Notes: generated by a model not told the origin, from the letters alone. A DNA stretch of 64,000 bases from Scybalousia_A sp045221575 (GCA_045221575.1 JBGUWU010000002.1:78466-142465), one strand, 5' to 3'. Counted from the stretch's first letter, positions 34,514 to 44,328 are shown. Translations and numbers: made by a program.

Positions 34514-35893
34514 TTAAATGTGTTTTCCTATTTTGTAACCTTTTAATCCATAGAAACAAAGATAACAATATGAAATCATAGGAATAATAAATGAATACTT
34601 GATACCAATAATGTCAGCTAATAAACCTTGTAGTGGAGGAAGTAATGCACCACCTACTATCATCATAATTAGAATAGAAGAAGCGCTTGCTGTTTGTTTG
34701 CCTAGGCCATCAATTGCTAAGGTGAAGACATTTCCCCACATGATTGAGTTAAACAGACCTATTGCCAAAACACACCAAACTGCTACTTGAGGTGCTGCAA
34801 TGAAAGAAGAGATAATTAATCCTAAATTAACCATAGCAAATATACCAAGACTTAGAGCAGGTTTTCCTTTTCCAAGATAGAAGAAAATAAAGTTTAATAC
34901 TATGAAAACAATAAAGAACCAAACTTGATGGAATACTAAGCCGTGTAAAGAGTAGTTTATAGAAAAAATAATAATAAAGGAAGCCACAGCAAGCAATATC
35001 ATATATATAAGTTTGCTTGACTGTTTAGCATTAGACAATGATATTGCACCAAGAAATCTACCTATCATAGCACCTCCCCAATAATAACTAAGGAATGCAG
35101 ATGCGATAGATTCGGGTTTGTTAAGCATTTCTTTCATATAAGAAACAAAATTACTACCAATACTTACCTCGGCACCAACATAGAAGAATATTCCTAAAGC
35201 ACCTAAGAGAACATAAGGCTTGCGGAAAATACTTTTTTGTTTGGTTGTGATTTCCTCGGCTTTCTCTGTGTAAGAGATTTTAGAAGTATAGATAAATATT
35301 GTTAAAGCTATTAATAAGCAAGCAAGGAATAGATAAGGAATAAACACAGCATCAGTGCCAGAAGCATTCTTAGCAAAGTGTTTAAATACAAAATAACCTC
35401 CAAGCGCTGGTCCTAATGTAGTTCCTAAAGAGTTGAATGCTTGAGTAAGGTTTAGTCGTGATGAAGCTGTATCTCTATCTCCAATAATGGAAACAAAAGG
35501 ATTTGCAGCAATCTGTAAGAAAGTTAAACCTATACCTAAAAGAAACAATGTCAATAAGAAAGTAGAGAAAGATAAATTATTTTTAGCTGTCATGGCAAAT
35601 AAAAAACAAGCAACAGCAGCTATGATTAAGCCAATGATGAGTGTGTTTTTGTAGCCTATCTTTGTAATAGGGTCTTTGCCTTTCAATGCAAAAAGAAAGA
35701 AAATGAAAGCACCTACAAAGTATGCTCCGAAAAAGGCGAACTGAACTATGTTGGCTTGGAAGTGAGAAAGCGAATACACATTCTTTAAGAAAGGAATAAG
35801 CACATCGTTTAATGAAGTGATAAATCCCCACATAAAAAACAAAACTGTTACGCTTATCATCGGGATTAATGAATTATTTTTCTCTTTTGTCAT
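34514..35893 (-). CDS. sugar MFS transporter (FucP/GluP-like)
   Basis: Major facilitator with about 12 hydrophobic spans over 459 residues. The N-terminus (FFMWGFITSLNDVLIPFLK) and the segments LFLLGIGLTFLQIAANPF and SRLNLTQAFNSLGTTLGP match the fucose/glucose/galactose:H+ symporter family. The exact sugar cannot be read from sequence alone. It stands between the T9SS gene and the trmH-like gene on the same strand, with gaps of about 68 and 30 bp, and no sugar catabolic genes are adjacent. Confidence 0.88.
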   Translation of the reverse strand: MTKEKNNSLIPMISVTVLFFMWGFITSLNDVLIPFLKNVYSLSHFQANIVQFAFFGAYFVGAFIFFLFALKGKDPITKIGYKNTLIIGLIIAAVACFLFAMTAKNNLSFSTFLLTLFLLGIGLTFLQIAANPFVSIIGDRDTASSRLNLTQAFNSLGTTLGPALGGYFVFKHFAKNASGTDAVFIPYLFLACLLIALTIFIYTSKISYTEKAEEITTKQKSIFRKPYVLLGALGIFFYVGAEVSIGSNFVSYMKEMLNKPESIASAFLSYYWGGAMIGRFLGAISLSNAKQSSKLIYMILLAVASFIIIFSINYSLHGLVFHQVWFFIVFIVLNFIFFYLGKGKPALSLGIFAMVNLGLIISSFIAAPQVAVWCVLAIGLFNSIMWGNVFTLAIDGLGKQTASASSILIMMIVGGALLPPLQGLLADIIGIKYSFIIPMISYCYLCFYGLKGYKIGKHI

Positions 35894-35923
35894 AATCTAT
35901 AAGGTATTTTTTATTCTAATTTA

Positions 35924-36625
35924 TTATAAAACGTTCATTCTTTTTAATATTTCCTTTTCTATTCTTTCGTTGTGTTTTATGCTTGATAAAGTCCAATTTA
36001 TAAGCATATCAAGTTGAGCTTTTTGACTTAGATGCCAATCTATTGAGGAGTTTCTAAGCTTATCTGTTAAATAGTGAAGAGTAATAGCTGCAGAAACACT
36101 GATGTTAAAACTTTCAGTAAAGCCATACATAGGTATTTTCATAAAACAGTCAGCATTTTCTATGGCTTCTTTACTTATACCATCTACTTCACTGCCAAAA
36201 ACTATAGCCGTTTTTTGATTTATATCCATATCTTGCAAGTTAATGTCGTTCTTATAGGGCATTGTTGCAATAATCTTGTAGCCTTCTGCTCTTAAATCGT
36301 CAAAACATTGCTTAGTGTTGTTTTTAAAAGAATTGTATTTCTTTATATTTAACCATTTGTTAGCTCCTAACGAAATATCATCGGTAACCGAAAACGTATT
36401 ATTGTTCTCAACCACCATAACATCTTGCAAACCTAAACAATCACAAGTTCTAAGAACAGCAGATGCGTTCTGCTCTTTATGTATATTTTCTATAACAGGA
36501 ATAAACCAATTAGTTCTATTGATAATATTTTTTTCTAAAAGAGCCTTTCTTTCTGGAGTTATAAACTCACAAAGATTAGTGTAAAATTCTTGTTTTTGCT
36601 TTTCGTTTAGTGTTGTATATAACAT
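35924..36625 (-). CDS. trmH: TrmH-family RNA 2'-O-methyltransferase
   Basis: SPOUT methyltransferase resembling tRNA (Gm18) methyltransferase TrmH. Blocks: IENIHKEQNASAVLRTCDCLG, then FGSEVDGISKEAI and FTESFNISVSAAI. The N-terminal region is longer than in RlmB and the protein ends in a basic helix (SIKHNERIEKEILKRM), as in TrmH. 233 residues. Its specific target (tRNA position 18 or another) is inferred from the family. Confidence 0.85.
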   Translation of the reverse strand: MLYTTLNEKQKQEFYTNLCEFITPERKALLEKNIINRTNWFIPVIENIHKEQNASAVLRTCDCLGLQDVMVVENNNTFSVTDDISLGANKWLNIKKYNSFKNNTKQCFDDLRAEGYKIIATMPYKNDINLQDMDINQKTAIVFGSEVDGISKEAIENADCFMKIPMYGFTESFNISVSAAITLHYLTDKLRNSSIDWHLSQKAQLDMLINWTLSSIKHNERIEKEILKRMNVL

Positions 36626-36927
36626 TATGTTTATTAGTTTTTAACGTTGCAAAAATACTAAAAATATCTAATGCAACAAACAAAATACTTGAAGTTTTTG
36701 AGGTTTTTCTTCTTTGAAATATAAAAAAAACAGCATTCTTTTTTATAAGAAAATTGGAAGTGTATTAAAGAAAATACTCTTATTAAGCAAATACGACAAA
36801 ATACCATAGTTCTTCTCATTGTAGTTTGTGTTAGAACTATAATTATTCCATTCAAAATTTATTACAATAAAAAAAAATACTATCTTTGCAACAAGATTAA
36901 TTAAGAACCATATAAATAGTAATAGAG
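36626..36927. other. divergent intergenic region with an 8-bp inverted repeat
   Basis: 302 bp between trmH (minus) and the SDR gene (plus). On the minus strand TATTTTTG (complement of 36650-36657) is a possible -7 for trmH. On the plus strand TATCTTTG at 36881-36888 is a possible -7 for the SDR gene, though without a good -33. ATAGTTCT (36806-36813) and AGAACTAT (36833-36840) form a perfect inverted repeat with a 19-base spacer, a possible operator or hairpin. Short open frames on the minus strand here have no features of genes. Confidence 0.45.
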
Positions 36928-37686
36928 ATGAAAAGAATAGCACTTATCACAGGAGCAACTTCTGGTATAGGAAAAGCAACAGCAGTAAAGTTTGCACAAA
37001 ATAATATAGACCTTATAATAACAGGTAGAAGAAACGAGAGATTGATTTCATTGGCTAAAGAATTGACAGATAAGTATAATATCAAGGTTAAAACACTTAA
37101 TTTTGATGTTAGAGATAATGAACAAGTAGAAAAATATCTTAATAGCCTTGAACCTGAATGGAGAGCAATAGATATATTAGTGAATAATGCAGGCTTAGCA
37201 GCAGGCAAAGACCCTATTCAAAGTTCTCTATTAAGCGATTGGGAACAAATGATAGATACCGATGTAAAAGGATTACTTTATGTTTCTCGTATTGTTTTAC
37301 CTTGGATGTGTAAAAGAGAGAAAGGTCATGTTATAAATATTTGTTCTATAGCAGGGAAAGAAGTATATGCAGGAGGAAGTGTGTATTGTGCGGTAAAACA
37401 TGCTGTTGATGCTATCAGTAAGGGTATGCGTATAGATTGTCTTCAATATAATATAAAGGTAACTAATATTTGTCCAGGTGCAGTTGAGACAGAATTTTCT
37501 ATGGTTAGATTTAAAGGAGATAAAGAAAAGAATGATGCAACGTACAAAGGCTTTACTCCATTAACAGGTGAAGATATAGCAGATACAATAACTTATTGTG
37601 CAATGTTACCTGAACATGTTAATATTAATGATTTGGTTATTATGCCAACAGCACAGGCAAACTCTGGCTTGTTCTTTAGAAAATAA
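36928..37686 (+). CDS. short-chain dehydrogenase/reductase (YdfG-like)
   Basis: NAD(P)-dependent oxidoreductase of the classical SDR family. The cofactor loop is TGATSGIGKA near residue 8 and is followed by a TGRR that suggests NADP preference. The NNAG block is present, and catalytic Ser lies in ICSIAG and YxxxK in YCAVKHA. The PGAVETEFS segment is like that of 3-hydroxy acid dehydrogenase YdfG. 252 residues. Six bases separate it from meaB, so the two are probably cotranscribed, though no functional link is obvious. Confidence 0.88.
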   Translation: MKRIALITGATSGIGKATAVKFAQNNIDLIITGRRNERLISLAKELTDKYNIKVKTLNFDVRDNEQVEKYLNSLEPEWRAIDILVNNAGLAAGKDPIQSSLLSDWEQMIDTDVKGLLYVSRIVLPWMCKREKGHVINICSIAGKEVYAGGSVYCAVKHAVDAISKGMRIDCLQYNIKVTNICPGAVETEFSMVRFKGDKEKNDATYKGFTPLTGEDIADTITYCAMLPEHVNINDLVIMPTAQANSGLFFRK

Positions 37687-37692
37687 ACATAT

Positions 37693-38796
37693 ATGTACGA
37701 TCAAATAATAGATAAAAATAATCCTAACTCTGCACTTAAAGTTAGCCAAGGTACAGATAAAAGGCAAGACGTTAATAATGACCTTTCTAAACATATAAAG
37801 AAGGTTAAAGCCTTGTCTGTTAATGATTATGTAGAAGGAATCTTAAGTGGAAATCGTACTATTTTAGCAAGAGCAATAACACTTGTTGAGAGTAGCTTAT
37901 ATAAACACCAAAGTACCGCTCAAGAGGTGATAGAAAAGTGTTTAAAATATTCTGGCAATAGTATAAGGTTAGGAATAACAGGAGTTCCCGGTGTTGGTAA
38001 GAGTTCTGTTATTGAAGTGTTAGGAAAGAAACTTACTTCTGAAGGTCATAAAGTTGCTGTTCTTGCAATAGATCCAAGCAGTGAGAGAAGCGGAGGAAGT
38101 ATTCTTGGTGATAAAACACGTATGGAATTGCTTTCTTCTGACCCTAATGCCTTTATCCGTCCTTCTCCGTCTGCAGGTAGCCTTGGAGGAGTAGCAAGAA
38201 AAACTAGAGAGATAATTATTCTTTGTGAAGCAGCAGGCTTTGATGTAGTTATAATAGAAACGGTTGGAGTGGGTCAAAGTGAAGTTTTAGCTCATTCTAT
38301 GGTAGATTTCTTTTTGTTATTGCAATTGGCGAATGCAGGTGATGAACTTCAAGGGATAAAACGAGGTATCATGGAAATGGCAGATGCAATAGCCATTAAC
38401 AAGGCTGAAGGCAAGGAAAAAGAACGTTCGGAACTTGCTGCAATAAACTATAGAAATGCTCTTCATCTTTTTCCACCTCAAGAGAGTGGTTGGCAACCAA
38501 AAGTATTTACTTGCTCAGCTTATTCTAAAATGGGAATAGATGATATTTGGCAGAATGTCTTAGACTACGTGGAAATGACGAAGAAGAGTGGATATTTCTA
38601 CAAGAACAGAAATACTCAAAATTTAAAAATTCTTTCTGAAAGTATTTCACAAACGTTATTGGATAGGTTTTATGATAGTGATGTAGCCAAAACTAAACTT
38701 GACATAGCCAAAGATGATATATTAGATAATAAGGTTTCAGCTTATATTATTGCACAAAAACTTATAGAAGAGTACTTTCAATACCTAAAAAATTAA
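37693..38796 (+). CDS. meaB: methylmalonyl-CoA mutase-associated GTPase MeaB
   Basis: P-loop GTPase that protects and loads cobalamin into methylmalonyl-CoA mutase. Walker A is GVPGVGKSS, followed by VAVLAIDPSSERSGGSILGDKTRM, PSPSAGSLGGVARKT and the ETVGVGQSE switch, with NKAEG as the guanine-specificity motif. 367 residues, with helical extensions at both ends including the C-terminal dimerisation part. It follows the SDR gene by six bases. In many Bacteroidetes meaB sits near mutA/mutB, but here mutA is 13.6 kb upstream. Confidence 0.95.
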   Translation: MYDQIIDKNNPNSALKVSQGTDKRQDVNNDLSKHIKKVKALSVNDYVEGILSGNRTILARAITLVESSLYKHQSTAQEVIEKCLKYSGNSIRLGITGVPGVGKSSVIEVLGKKLTSEGHKVAVLAIDPSSERSGGSILGDKTRMELLSSDPNAFIRPSPSAGSLGGVARKTREIIILCEAAGFDVVIIETVGVGQSEVLAHSMVDFFLLLQLANAGDELQGIKRGIMEMADAIAINKAEGKEKERSELAAINYRNALHLFPPQESGWQPKVFTCSAYSKMGIDDIWQNVLDYVEMTKKSGYFYKNRNTQNLKILSESISQTLLDRFYDSDVAKTKLDIAKDDILDNKVSAYIIAQKLIEEYFQYLKN

Positions 38797-38818
38797 ATAA
38801 ATTTGTTTATTTGCAAGA

Positions 38819-39574
38819 TTAGGAGTTCCAAATTTGCCAAGAATGTTCTGCTTGTGAGTATAACATCTGCAGGCCGTTTATTGTTGTGGCTCTGTTTTTG
38901 TTTGTAAGAGAAAGAAATAGAGTAGGAGAGGGATTATAAATAAGGTCAAAAACTATATGACTTGAATTTATTTTTGATATATCAATATCAGGTATGGAAT
39001 TTTCTGTTTTACCACTCATTCCACAAGGAGTAGCATTTACTATAAGAGAAAAATCATTGTAATCCATTGAATTCAGAGTATTGTAAGATATTATATTTTT
39101 TGAAAGATCTTCTTTGCTACGAGAAACAATAAGATAAGGTATATTTAAATTTCTAAGCACATAAGCGACACTCTGACAAGCACCTCCAGAGCCTAAAATC
39201 ACTGCTTTATTGATTTTTTTTACGTTAGTGCTTTCTTCTAAAGATTGCTTAAAACCTAAATAATCAGTGTTGAATCCTAAGAGTTTGTTACCTTTGATTT
39301 TGATAGTATTGACAGCGTTAATCTCCTTAGCAATGGAGTCTATGTCATCAAGATAAGGAATTATGCTTTGCTTGAATGGAAAAGTAACATTTAAGCCGCA
39401 AAGATTAGGTTCTTGTTGCAAAAGACCAAGTATCTCACTCTCATTTTTCAATTCAAACAACTTATAGTAACAATTATTTAAGCCAAGAGCATTAAACTTT
39501 TGAGTGAAATATCTTTGAGAAAAAGAATGAGAGAGAGGATACCCAATAAGACCGAATAATGATTGTTGTATCAT
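38819..39574 (-). CDS. aroE: shikimate dehydrogenase
   Basis: NADPH-dependent reduction of 3-dehydroshikimate in aromatic amino acid synthesis. The N-terminal substrate domain starts LFGLIGYPLSHSFSQRYF, with NVTFPFKQSI carrying the catalytic Lys. The nucleotide loop is VILGSGGACQSVAYVL, and the C-terminal INGLQMLYSQAEHSWQIW is typical. 251 residues. Its ATG follows directly on the DedA stop, so TPR, DedA and AroE are one minus-strand unit. Confidence 0.94.
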   Translation of the reverse strand: MIQQSLFGLIGYPLSHSFSQRYFTQKFNALGLNNCYYKLFELKNESEILGLLQQEPNLCGLNVTFPFKQSIIPYLDDIDSIAKEINAVNTIKIKGNKLLGFNTDYLGFKQSLEESTNVKKINKAVILGSGGACQSVAYVLRNLNIPYLIVSRSKEDLSKNIISYNTLNSMDYNDFSLIVNATPCGMSGKTENSIPDIDISKINSSHIVFDLIYNPSPTLFLSLTNKNRATTINGLQMLYSQAEHSWQIWNS

Positions 39575-40306
39575 CTATTGTTTTTTGTTCGTTTTCTTCT
39601 TAAAGCCATTGTAAATCAAGTATGCAACAAACAAAACACCTATGCCTAATAAAACGTAAGACAATTCGCTACTATATTTTGCTATCATATCCTCTTGACC
39701 TTTTGCTAAATAGCCTAAAAATGCCAAGACAATATTCCAAATACCAGCGCCGAAAAAAGTGAAAAGCAAAAAAATATGCAGTCTCATCTTTGCTAAGCCA
39801 GCAGGAATAGAAATTAATTGACGTACAGCAGGTACAAGTCTTCCAACAAAAGTTGAAGCCTTGCCATGTTTAATAAAATAGTTCTCTGCATTCTCAACTT
39901 TTTCTTTACTCAATAAGCACAAACGGCCAAGTTTTGACTCTGCAAACTTATAGATAATTGGTCTTCCGAGCCACATAGCAAGCAGATAATTGATTAATGC
40001 TCCTATTAAAGCACCAAGAGTACCAAATAAAACAACAAGAAAGATATTCAAGTTGCTATCTTCTTCTAATGATTTGTAAGCAGCAGGAGGTATAATAACC
40101 TCAGAAGGAAATGGAATAAATGAACTTTCTATCGCCATCAAAAGAGTAATAGAACCATAGTTTAAATTATCGTTATACCACGCAATAACTTGACCTATGG
40201 TGCTGACTTTTTCGGTTGTATCTTGTGTAGTTAGATTCTCTGCTTTTATATTATAAGAAGCAAGCAAAGATATTAAACTAATAAAAATAACAGCTAATTT
40301 ATTCAT
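39575..40306 (-). CDS. DedA-family membrane protein
   Basis: Integral membrane protein of the DedA/VTT superfamily, members of which act in lipid carrier (undecaprenyl phosphate) recycling or membrane homeostasis. Motifs are ESSFIPFPSEVIIPPA near residue 60 and GRLVPAVRQLISIPAGLAKM near 160, with four to five hydrophobic spans. 243 residues, beginning with a hydrophobic segment that looks like a signal or first span. It overlaps the end of the TPR gene by eight bases. Confidence 0.88.
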   Translation of the reverse strand: MNKLAVIFISLISLLASYNIKAENLTTQDTTEKVSTIGQVIAWYNDNLNYGSITLLMAIESSFIPFPSEVIIPPAAYKSLEEDSNLNIFLVVLFGTLGALIGALINYLLAMWLGRPIIYKFAESKLGRLCLLSKEKVENAENYFIKHGKASTFVGRLVPAVRQLISIPAGLAKMRLHIFLLFTFFGAGIWNIVLAFLGYLAKGQEDMIAKYSSELSYVLLGIGVLFVAYLIYNGFKKKTNKKQ

Positions 40307-41705
40307 TTATCAATTCCTTTAAACATCTAAGATAGTTTCCATTTTTAAGTAAAGAAGGAAAATTATCTCTTATATTTTTGCTATAACCTTTTTGTGCAAT
40401 AAGATACTGTAATGCTTTCTTTGTATAGGCTACATACTTACTATCTCTGCAAGATAAGTCAAGCAAAGCATAATACAATGAATCTATATCGCTAAATTCT
40501 TTTATTGCATCTTCCAAAAGTTTTATTCCTTCTAATAGTCTTTCTGTTTCAGCTTTTATATATGCAAGAGAAACAGTGGCAAGCATAGAAATTAGGATAT
40601 CATCGCTATTAGTTAATTCAGAGAATATGTCTTCGCTGATATATGCAAAGCCCAAAGCACTTATTCTTTCTGCAAAGCCAAGATAGTAAGAAGCAGGATA
40701 TTCCATTGCTATGGCTTTGTCAAGTTGTTTATTAGCCATAGTTATTTGGTTCATCATAAGGTAACACTCAACTAAACCAAGGTTAGATTCAGGTAGTTCT
40801 ATACCTAACTGTTCGTGTTCTAAAGCTTTTTTATAATAAGTGGAAGCATTCTTATAGTCTTTTTTATTTAAGTATGCTTTTCCAATGCTTTCGTAATAAG
40901 TGTATTTATCTGAAGCGTATTCAGCTGCTAAAAGAGATTCTTGTATATATTCGTCGTCTTTTCCTAATGCAACTACGATATTAGCTTTTAGAGCATGACG
41001 TGTTTCATCCTCAGAGTCAATGGCTATAGCATAATTTATAGCCTCTAAAGCTTTGTCAATATGATATGATTCATAGTAAGCAAAAGCTAAAGCAACCCAA
41101 ACTTTGTCTTCAAATGGATTTTTATTGACTATGCTTCTTATTGTTCTAATTACAATATTAGTAACTTGTTTGTCTTCAACGCATTTAACATAATTCATTA
41201 TTAAAGACCAATCGTCGTAATGGTTTTTTACCACATTTCTAAGCAACTTCTCGGCTTCAACAAACTTAGACTTCTCCACATATATCCGTGCAAGAAGATA
41301 TGAATAATAAGGATTAAGTTCGCTATCTTCTAAAAGAAGTTCTTTAAGTATTTGTTCTGCTTTTCTTAAATGAGTACCAGATTCTACATATACTCCAGCA
41401 AGCAAACCTCTAAGTTCTTCGGAAGGGTGTTTTTTTATGTAGTCCTTTATAAGATTTTCTGCTCGTTTGTATTCCTCTTTATTAAGGTATAGGTTAGCCA
41501 TTCTAACAACTATATCTTCATCATCAGGAAATCTTTTATATGCTCTTATAGTTGCCTCTTCTAATTTGTCGTCTTGTTCGTTATCTTCGTAGTAGTCAAT
41601 AATATCAGCCAACTCCATTGAATCAAACCATTCTTTTTCGTTGGAAGATAGCATTTTTTCGTAGCGATTAACTAAGTCTAATATTTCTTTATCTTCTTCT
41701 TTCAT
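40299..41705 (-). CDS. tetratricopeptide-repeat protein
   Basis: 468 residues, acidic, with at least eight TPR-like helix pairs (for example DDEDIVVRMANLYLNKEEYKRAENLIKD style units, and YTYYESIGKAYLNKKDYKNASTYYKKAL). No signal peptide is visible, so it is probably cytoplasmic and serves as a scaffold. The short C-terminal half departs from the repeat. It is the first gene of the TPR-DedA-AroE run. Confidence 0.8.
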   Translation of the reverse strand: MKEEDKEILDLVNRYEKMLSSNEKEWFDSMELADIIDYYEDNEQDDKLEEATIRAYKRFPDDEDIVVRMANLYLNKEEYKRAENLIKDYIKKHPSEELRGLLAGVYVESGTHLRKAEQILKELLLEDSELNPYYSYLLARIYVEKSKFVEAEKLLRNVVKNHYDDWSLIMNYVKCVEDKQVTNIVIRTIRSIVNKNPFEDKVWVALAFAYYESYHIDKALEAINYAIAIDSEDETRHALKANIVVALGKDDEYIQESLLAAEYASDKYTYYESIGKAYLNKKDYKNASTYYKKALEHEQLGIELPESNLGLVECYLMMNQITMANKQLDKAIAMEYPASYYLGFAERISALGFAYISEDIFSELTNSDDILISMLATVSLAYIKAETERLLEGIKLLEDAIKEFSDIDSLYYALLDLSCRDSKYVAYTKKALQYLIAQKGYSKNIRDNFPSLLKNGNYLRCLKELINE

Positions 41706-41742
41706 AATAATTTTTTAAAACACAGGCTCTCTATGTTGGATT

Positions 41743-43158
41743 CTATCTCATCTCTTTTGGAATCATTGCTACACGATGAAGAACATTGTTCTTAAAGATG
41801 ATATAGATATTTCCCATATAAAACCATTGTTGGTCGCTACCATCAAAGTTAGTTTTAACACTTCTTTCCGGTTTGCCCCAACTCTGCTCAACCATATCCA
41901 TTGACATGCCTTTTATAAGTTCTTTTTGAAGTATTGCCTTATAATATGTTGGATATGTATCTCTATACTTTTCTATTTTTTCAGTAGAAAGGTATTTATT
42001 GAAAGAAAGCATATCTCCTAAAGCATAATCTTCTGGCATATAAAACTTCCTGCCTTTTTCTGTACGCATTAGAAGTTGATATTTGCCATCTTTAACCACA
42101 ACATCTAAACAATGAAAAACATCGCCTTGATGAAGAGTTAAAGGGCGTTTTCTTCTAATATCTATAACAGTAAGAGGATATTTGTCACCTCTAACCGTAA
42201 ATTCTCTGTCTTTGTAGGTTTGACGTATTTTTTTGTGAAAACTTTCTATAACAAAAGAAAATAAGTGTCTTTCGTGCTTAGTAGGGTATTTGTAATAGAT
42301 AGTATCTCTTGAATTTGGTTGAACAAGTTTTAGATAAACATTAGTTAAATTTTCAGCATCAAATGCTATATCTTTAACTACGAAAACTTTGTCTTTTAAA
42401 CTTTTTCCTTTAGATAAAGGATACTCGGTAAAAGAATATTTTTTACTGTCATCAGGATAGTTATACAAACGTTTACCATTGTATAATCTTTCTAAAGTAG
42501 CATCTGTAACCTCAGGTAAAATAAGTTTTTGACCTATAAGTTGATCTGGAACTATAGCATAATTTGCATTAGTATCGTAAGTTATAAGATTTAAGTCTTC
42601 AAAAGCGTATGTCTCGTGTGGATATTCATTCTTTGCATGGTTGTAATAAGACATAGGAGTGAAAGGAAAATGATATTGGTTATAGTAATTTTGATATTCA
42701 TAGAAGATTGTGTCTGAAGTATTTCCAATAACTAATTTCATAAAAGGATGACGCATTTTGGAAAAATCTCTCATTTCTCTTACAGCTTCAGCAATCTTGT
42801 TGTAAGCAAACTGATCTGCAACGTAATCAACAACAATAAACCATTTACCTTTAAGAGATTGCATCTTTTCTTTAGACATGCGAGTTAGTTGATAGAATCT
42901 TGTTTTAGACTTGTCGCTTTTTAAATTCTTACCAATAGAACCAACATAAAAATAGTTGATTAATTCATCATTAATTTCTTGTAAGTAAAGTGTCTGACCA
43001 ACTAATGCAAAAGGTTTAACCATGTAACTCGTGTGTTGTTGATAGTCTTTATTGTCAAAGTCAGGTAGATTTTTATAATCTTTCACTTGAGCATTAACTT
43101 GAAAAGATAAACAAATCAACACAAATAAAACTATTGTTTTTATTTTTTTATAATTCAT
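41743..43158 (-). CDS. secreted protein with BamE/SmpA-like C-terminus
   Basis: 471 residues with a signal peptide (ending VNAQ). The first 370 residues contain two related halves beginning around VGQTLYLQEI and IGQKLILPEV, each followed by YNYPDDSKK/FYQLTRM style stretches, suggesting an internal duplication. The last 70 residues (LIKGMSMDMVEQSWGKPER ... WFYMGNIYIIFKNNVLHRV) resemble the BamE/SmpA fold used in outer-membrane assembly. Function otherwise unknown. The promoter TACTTTTG (43183-43190, minus strand) lies about 25 bp upstream. Confidence 0.75.
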   Translation of the reverse strand: MNYKKIKTIVLFVLICLSFQVNAQVKDYKNLPDFDNKDYQQHTSYMVKPFALVGQTLYLQEINDELINYFYVGSIGKNLKSDKSKTRFYQLTRMSKEKMQSLKGKWFIVVDYVADQFAYNKIAEAVREMRDFSKMRHPFMKLVIGNTSDTIFYEYQNYYNQYHFPFTPMSYYNHAKNEYPHETYAFEDLNLITYDTNANYAIVPDQLIGQKLILPEVTDATLERLYNGKRLYNYPDDSKKYSFTEYPLSKGKSLKDKVFVVKDIAFDAENLTNVYLKLVQPNSRDTIYYKYPTKHERHLFSFVIESFHKKIRQTYKDREFTVRGDKYPLTVIDIRRKRPLTLHQGDVFHCLDVVVKDGKYQLLMRTEKGRKFYMPEDYALGDMLSFNKYLSTEKIEKYRDTYPTYYKAILQKELIKGMSMDMVEQSWGKPERSVKTNFDGSDQQWFYMGNIYIIFKNNVLHRVAMIPKEMR

Positions 43159-43182
43159 AACTTAGCTGTTTAATATTGTTTG

Positions 43183-43190
43183 CAAAAGTA
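43183..43190 (-). promoter_or_regulatory. -7 element upstream of the BamE-like gene
   Basis: CAAAAGTA on the plus strand gives TACTTTTG on the minus strand, matching TAnnTTTG, 25 bp before the ATG. No -33 TTG at good spacing is seen. Confidence 0.45.
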
Positions 43191-43257
43191 CAAAATTTTT
43201 AAAGATTAAGGTTATAAGGAGTAACTTTTTTTTGAAAAAAACGTATTAGGTAAAGTT

Positions 43258-43920
43258 ATGAAGATAGACATTATTACTTTGTTTCCTAATATGCTTAAGG
43301 GATTTTTTGAAGAGTCAATACTAAAGCGAGCCATTAATAAAGGTTTGTTAGAGGTTAATCTTCATAATCTTAGAGATTATTCTTTGGATAAACACAAAAG
43401 GGTAGATGACTATGCTTTTGGTGGTGGGGCTGGTATGGTTATTCAAATAGAACCGGTAGATAATTGCCTTACAGAGTTGAAGAAAAAAACAAACTATGAC
43501 GAGATTATCTACACAGCTCCTGATGGTGAGATGTTAACACAAGATCTTGCTAATGAACTATCGTTGAAAGAAAATATTTGTATACTTTGTGGGCATTATA
43601 AAGGGATAGATGAACGTATTAGACAACACTTGATAACGCGAGAAATAAGTATAGGAGAATATGTGCTTAGCGGAGGAGAACTTGCGGCAGGAGTTATCGC
43701 AGATAGTGTAGTAAGATTGATACCTGGAGTGTTGAATGATGAGCAAAGTGCTTTGAGTGATTCGTTTCAAGATGGTTTAATTGCACCTCCTGTTTATACT
43801 CGTCCTGCTGAATATAAAGGTTGGAAAGTTCCTGATGTTCTTCTTTCTGGTCATGAAGCAAATATTGAACAATGGCGTTATAATCAATCTCTTGAAAGAA
43901 CGGAAAAACGCAAAAAATAA
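43258..43920 (+). CDS. trmD: tRNA (guanine-N1-)-methyltransferase
   Basis: Methylates G37 of tRNAs that read CNN codons, keeping the reading frame. The N-terminus (MKIDIITLFPNMLKGFF) is diagnostic, and the deep-knot AdoMet region (CGHYKGIDERI, then EYVLSGGELA) is present. The C-terminal domain begins after EQSALSDSFQDG. 220 residues, standard length. It is not linked to rimM/rplS as in enterobacteria. A hairpin terminator follows 80 bp after the stop. Confidence 0.96.
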   Translation: MKIDIITLFPNMLKGFFEESILKRAINKGLLEVNLHNLRDYSLDKHKRVDDYAFGGGAGMVIQIEPVDNCLTELKKKTNYDEIIYTAPDGEMLTQDLANELSLKENICILCGHYKGIDERIRQHLITREISIGEYVLSGGELAAGVIADSVVRLIPGVLNDEQSALSDSFQDGLIAPPVYTRPAEYKGWKVPDVLLSGHEANIEQWRYNQSLERTEKRKK

Positions 43921-43999
43921 ACAAAGTAAATTTTCTATCAAGTGTAGAAAAACGTAAATAAAACTTTTAATTATTTCATTTCTGACACCTTTTATGGTG

Positions 44000-44030
44000 A
44001 AACCTTTGTAGATAACTACAGAGGTTTTTC
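44000..44030 (+). terminator. terminator after trmD
   Basis: AAACCTTTGTAG (44000-44011) pairs with CTACAGAGGTTT (44016-44027), with one G-U pair and an ATAA loop, followed by T-rich sequence. Confidence 0.75.
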
Positions 44031-44157
44031 TTTTATTTTGCAATGATAATGAATTCGGAGGTAACGTTTTATTTTTCTTAAAATGTGTTTTGATTGTTTA
44101 AAATAGCATTAAAATACCAGTTGATTTCAATACATGTTGTTTTGTGTTTTTGCATAC

Positions 44158-44179
44158 TATATATATATATATATATATA
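44158..44179. repeat. (TA)11 dinucleotide tract in the trmD-fabG gap
   Basis: Eleven TA repeats form a long self-complementary alternating tract. It sits in a 408-bp gap (43921-44328) between convergent ends of trmD and fabG. The rest of the gap holds the trmD terminator and a short GC-richer stretch (about 44244-44288) with small inverted repeats (GAGCT/AGCTC). I see no gene in it. Confidence 0.75.
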
Positions 44180-44328
44180 AGTACAACACAGTTCTAAGAA
44201 AAGAACAATGTCGTACGAAATAAATAGTGATTTTTAGTTTAAAACGAGCATAGGAGCTCACACTCTGCTTCACAGCTCGGTGCAGTGTTGATATAATTTG
44301 TATTAAGATATAATTTTGTTTTTTCTTT

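Noticed and set aside
36658..36943. Short minus-strand open frames upstream of the SDR gene
   Set aside because: They overlap the divergent promoter region and look like low-complexity translations of AT-rich sequence.
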